Assembly: GCA_012960755.1 (NCBI GenBank) | Contig: DUAT01000052.1 | Span: forward strand, 1-5,727 | Source: Gammaproteobacteria bacterium | GTDB taxonomy: Bacteria; Pseudomonadota; Gammaproteobacteria; Pseudomonadales; Azotimanducaceae_A | Direction of reading: 5' to 3' | DNA length: 5,727 nt | In this document: in pieces, positions 5,048 through 5,727 of the stretch | Layout: the number at the start of each line of letters is the position of its first letter | Position numbering within the stretch: the first letter of the stretch is position 1 | Program-made: the position numbers and the translations under genes | Notes under the pieces: generated by a model | The model's database searches: none | Told to the model about the DNA's origin: nothing | What the model saw: only the letters and a program-made list of their open reading frames with translations

Positions 5048-5410
5048 CTACTGACAAGCCCTGGCTATGGCCGCTATCTCCCCGGTGGTGGCCACCAGCC
5101 CATACTTTTCGATCAACACTTCCCACCGTTGAGCATAGCGACACCTGTTAATCGCTGGCATCCATTGGTCTGGGCCTTTAGCTCCCTTACTTCTGTTTGC
5201 CGATGATGAAGTTGCTAGAAGATTATCGGGATCATTAGCGAACGCTCTTTTCCTGGCGTCAGACCATCTATCGCCACCGTGACCATGCGCCCACTTGAGC
5301 GGAATGATGTGATCGATATCTATTTGGCTTGCACTGGTCGTTGATCCACCAGAATAGGGGAGGTTCCAAAGACCGCTAACAACCCTGCAACCCTGCCAGT
5401 AAATGGGAAG
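5048..5410 (-). pseudogene. 5'-truncated HNH nuclease (DUF1524/GmrSD-C-like)
   Basis: On the minus strand 120 codons are open, from an in-frame stop at 5411-5413 to the stop at 5048-5050. The first Met is deep inside (WMP), so there is no usable start. Reading from the 5' end, the frame shows CRVVSGLWNLPYSGG, then the catalytic-type DIDHIIPLKWAHGHGG (Asp-His), then FANDPDNLLATSSSANRSKG (Asn residues) and KGPDQWMPAINRCRYAQRW. This order is typical of the DUF1524/GmrSD-C-like HNH nucleases, many of which are secreted. The N-terminal region of the family is missing, and the recognisable part begins almost exactly at the upstream stop. The intact nuclease core suggests a fairly recent deletion. 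It converges with the second secreted paralog, and the promoter-like element of the next gene begins right at the lost 5' end. Confidence 0.8.
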
Positions 5411-5413
5411 CTA

Positions 5414-5443
5414 TTGTCTTTAAATGGCTGTGCAAGTTATAAA
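5414..5443 (+). promoter_or_regulatory. Sigma-70-like promoter for the NTF2-like gene
   Basis: TTGTCT (-35-like, 5414-5419) and TATAAA (-10-like, 5438-5443, five of six matches) are 18 bp apart. This would start transcription near 5450, about 40 nt before the start codon. It lies just beyond the truncated 5' end of the minus-strand HNH fragment. Confidence 0.45.
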
Positions 5444-5488
5444 GAGTTCTTTTCGGGTCACTAATTAAACTAAATGAAGGTCGATATC

Positions 5489-5727
5489 ATGATAAAAGTT
5501 ATTGTAGCTGGGATTTTGCTGGTGCTAGGGGTGACTGTCTCAGCCAACCCATCTGAGGAAATTAAGCGAACGATTGAAGAACACTATGGCCATATAAATG
5601 CCGCTGATTATGCGGGTGCATCTGTTCACCACAGAAGCGACTTTACTATGTACTTCCCCGATGGCGGTCCCTTGTGGGAATCCGATTACGAGTCTGTCGC
5701 AAATCGAATGCAGGCGACTCCGAATTT
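5489..5727 (+). CDS. Secreted NTF2/SnoaL-like protein, N-terminal part (3' end outside window)
   Basis: The start is ATG 5489, with GAAGG (5476-5480) 8 bp upstream. ATG 5474 is in frame but would overlap that site. The first 79 codons are visible. A signal peptide (MIKVIVAGILLVLGVTVSA|NPSEE, cleavage after residue 19) is followed by an amphipathic helix and the pattern EIKRTIEEHYGHINAADYAG, then VHHRSDFTMYFPDGG. This is the usual opening of small cone-shaped NTF2/SnoaL-like domain proteins (a helix, then a turn, then a strand lining the cavity). The family includes enzymes and ligand-binding proteins, so no reaction can be given. The family call is a pattern judgement; the rest of the domain is outside the window. 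Confidence 0.65.
   Translation, partial: MIKVIVAGILLVLGVTVSANPSEEIKRTIEEHYGHINAADYAGASVHHRSDFTMYFPDGGPLWESDYESVANRMQATPN

Noticed and set aside
1..5727. CRISPR array, tRNA or rRNA gene
   Set aside because: No short direct repeats with regular spacers, and no cloverleaf-like or rRNA-like stretch, were seen on either strand.

Overview
The window looks like a piece of an accessory (island-like) region from a mid-GC Gammaproteobacterium, perhaps a marine one. This is inference. It rests on the Gram-negative signal peptides, a collagen-like secreted protein of a type common in marine gammaproteobacteria, an IS91-type transposase relic and phage-type zinc-module/GIY-YIG nuclease architecture. No core housekeeping gene is present, so the taxon cannot be fixed.

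Layout from left to right. (1) 1-619: the C-terminal part of an HNH endonuclease that enters from outside the window, followed 15 bp later by the first ~40 codons of a phosphoribosyl-ATP-pyrophosphohydrolase-like (MazG-type) gene. That gene breaks off at a 12-bp palindrome and reads into unrelated sequence. (2) 620-1921: a short stretch with a promoter-like extended -10 and the tail of a possible lost ORF, then a secreted collagen-like protein with 24 uninterrupted Gly-X-Y triplets. (3) 1922-2212: a frameshifted 3' relic of an IS91-family transposase, ending in an intrinsic terminator. (4) 2213-3735: a large nuclease-like protein made of six ~63-residue zinc-binding modules and a C-terminal GIY-YIG-type domain. 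(5) 3736-4977: an intergenic stretch with a REP-like edge motif, then two tandem paralogous genes for small secreted proteins of a family I cannot name, each with its own similar promoter-like element. (6) 4978-5410: on the minus strand, a 5'-truncated HNH nuclease (DUF1524/GmrSD-C-like) that has no start codon. (7) 5411-5727: a promoter-like element and the start of a secreted NTF2/SnoaL-like protein cut by the window edge.

The genes do not form one evident pathway. Three of them are decayed fragments (pyrophosphohydrolase, IS91 transposase, minus-strand HNH) next to intact single-gene units with their own ribosome binding sites. This suggests repeated insertion and deletion at one site. The most interesting items are the six-module zinc/GIY-YIG protein and the tandem secreted paralogs with matched upstream elements.
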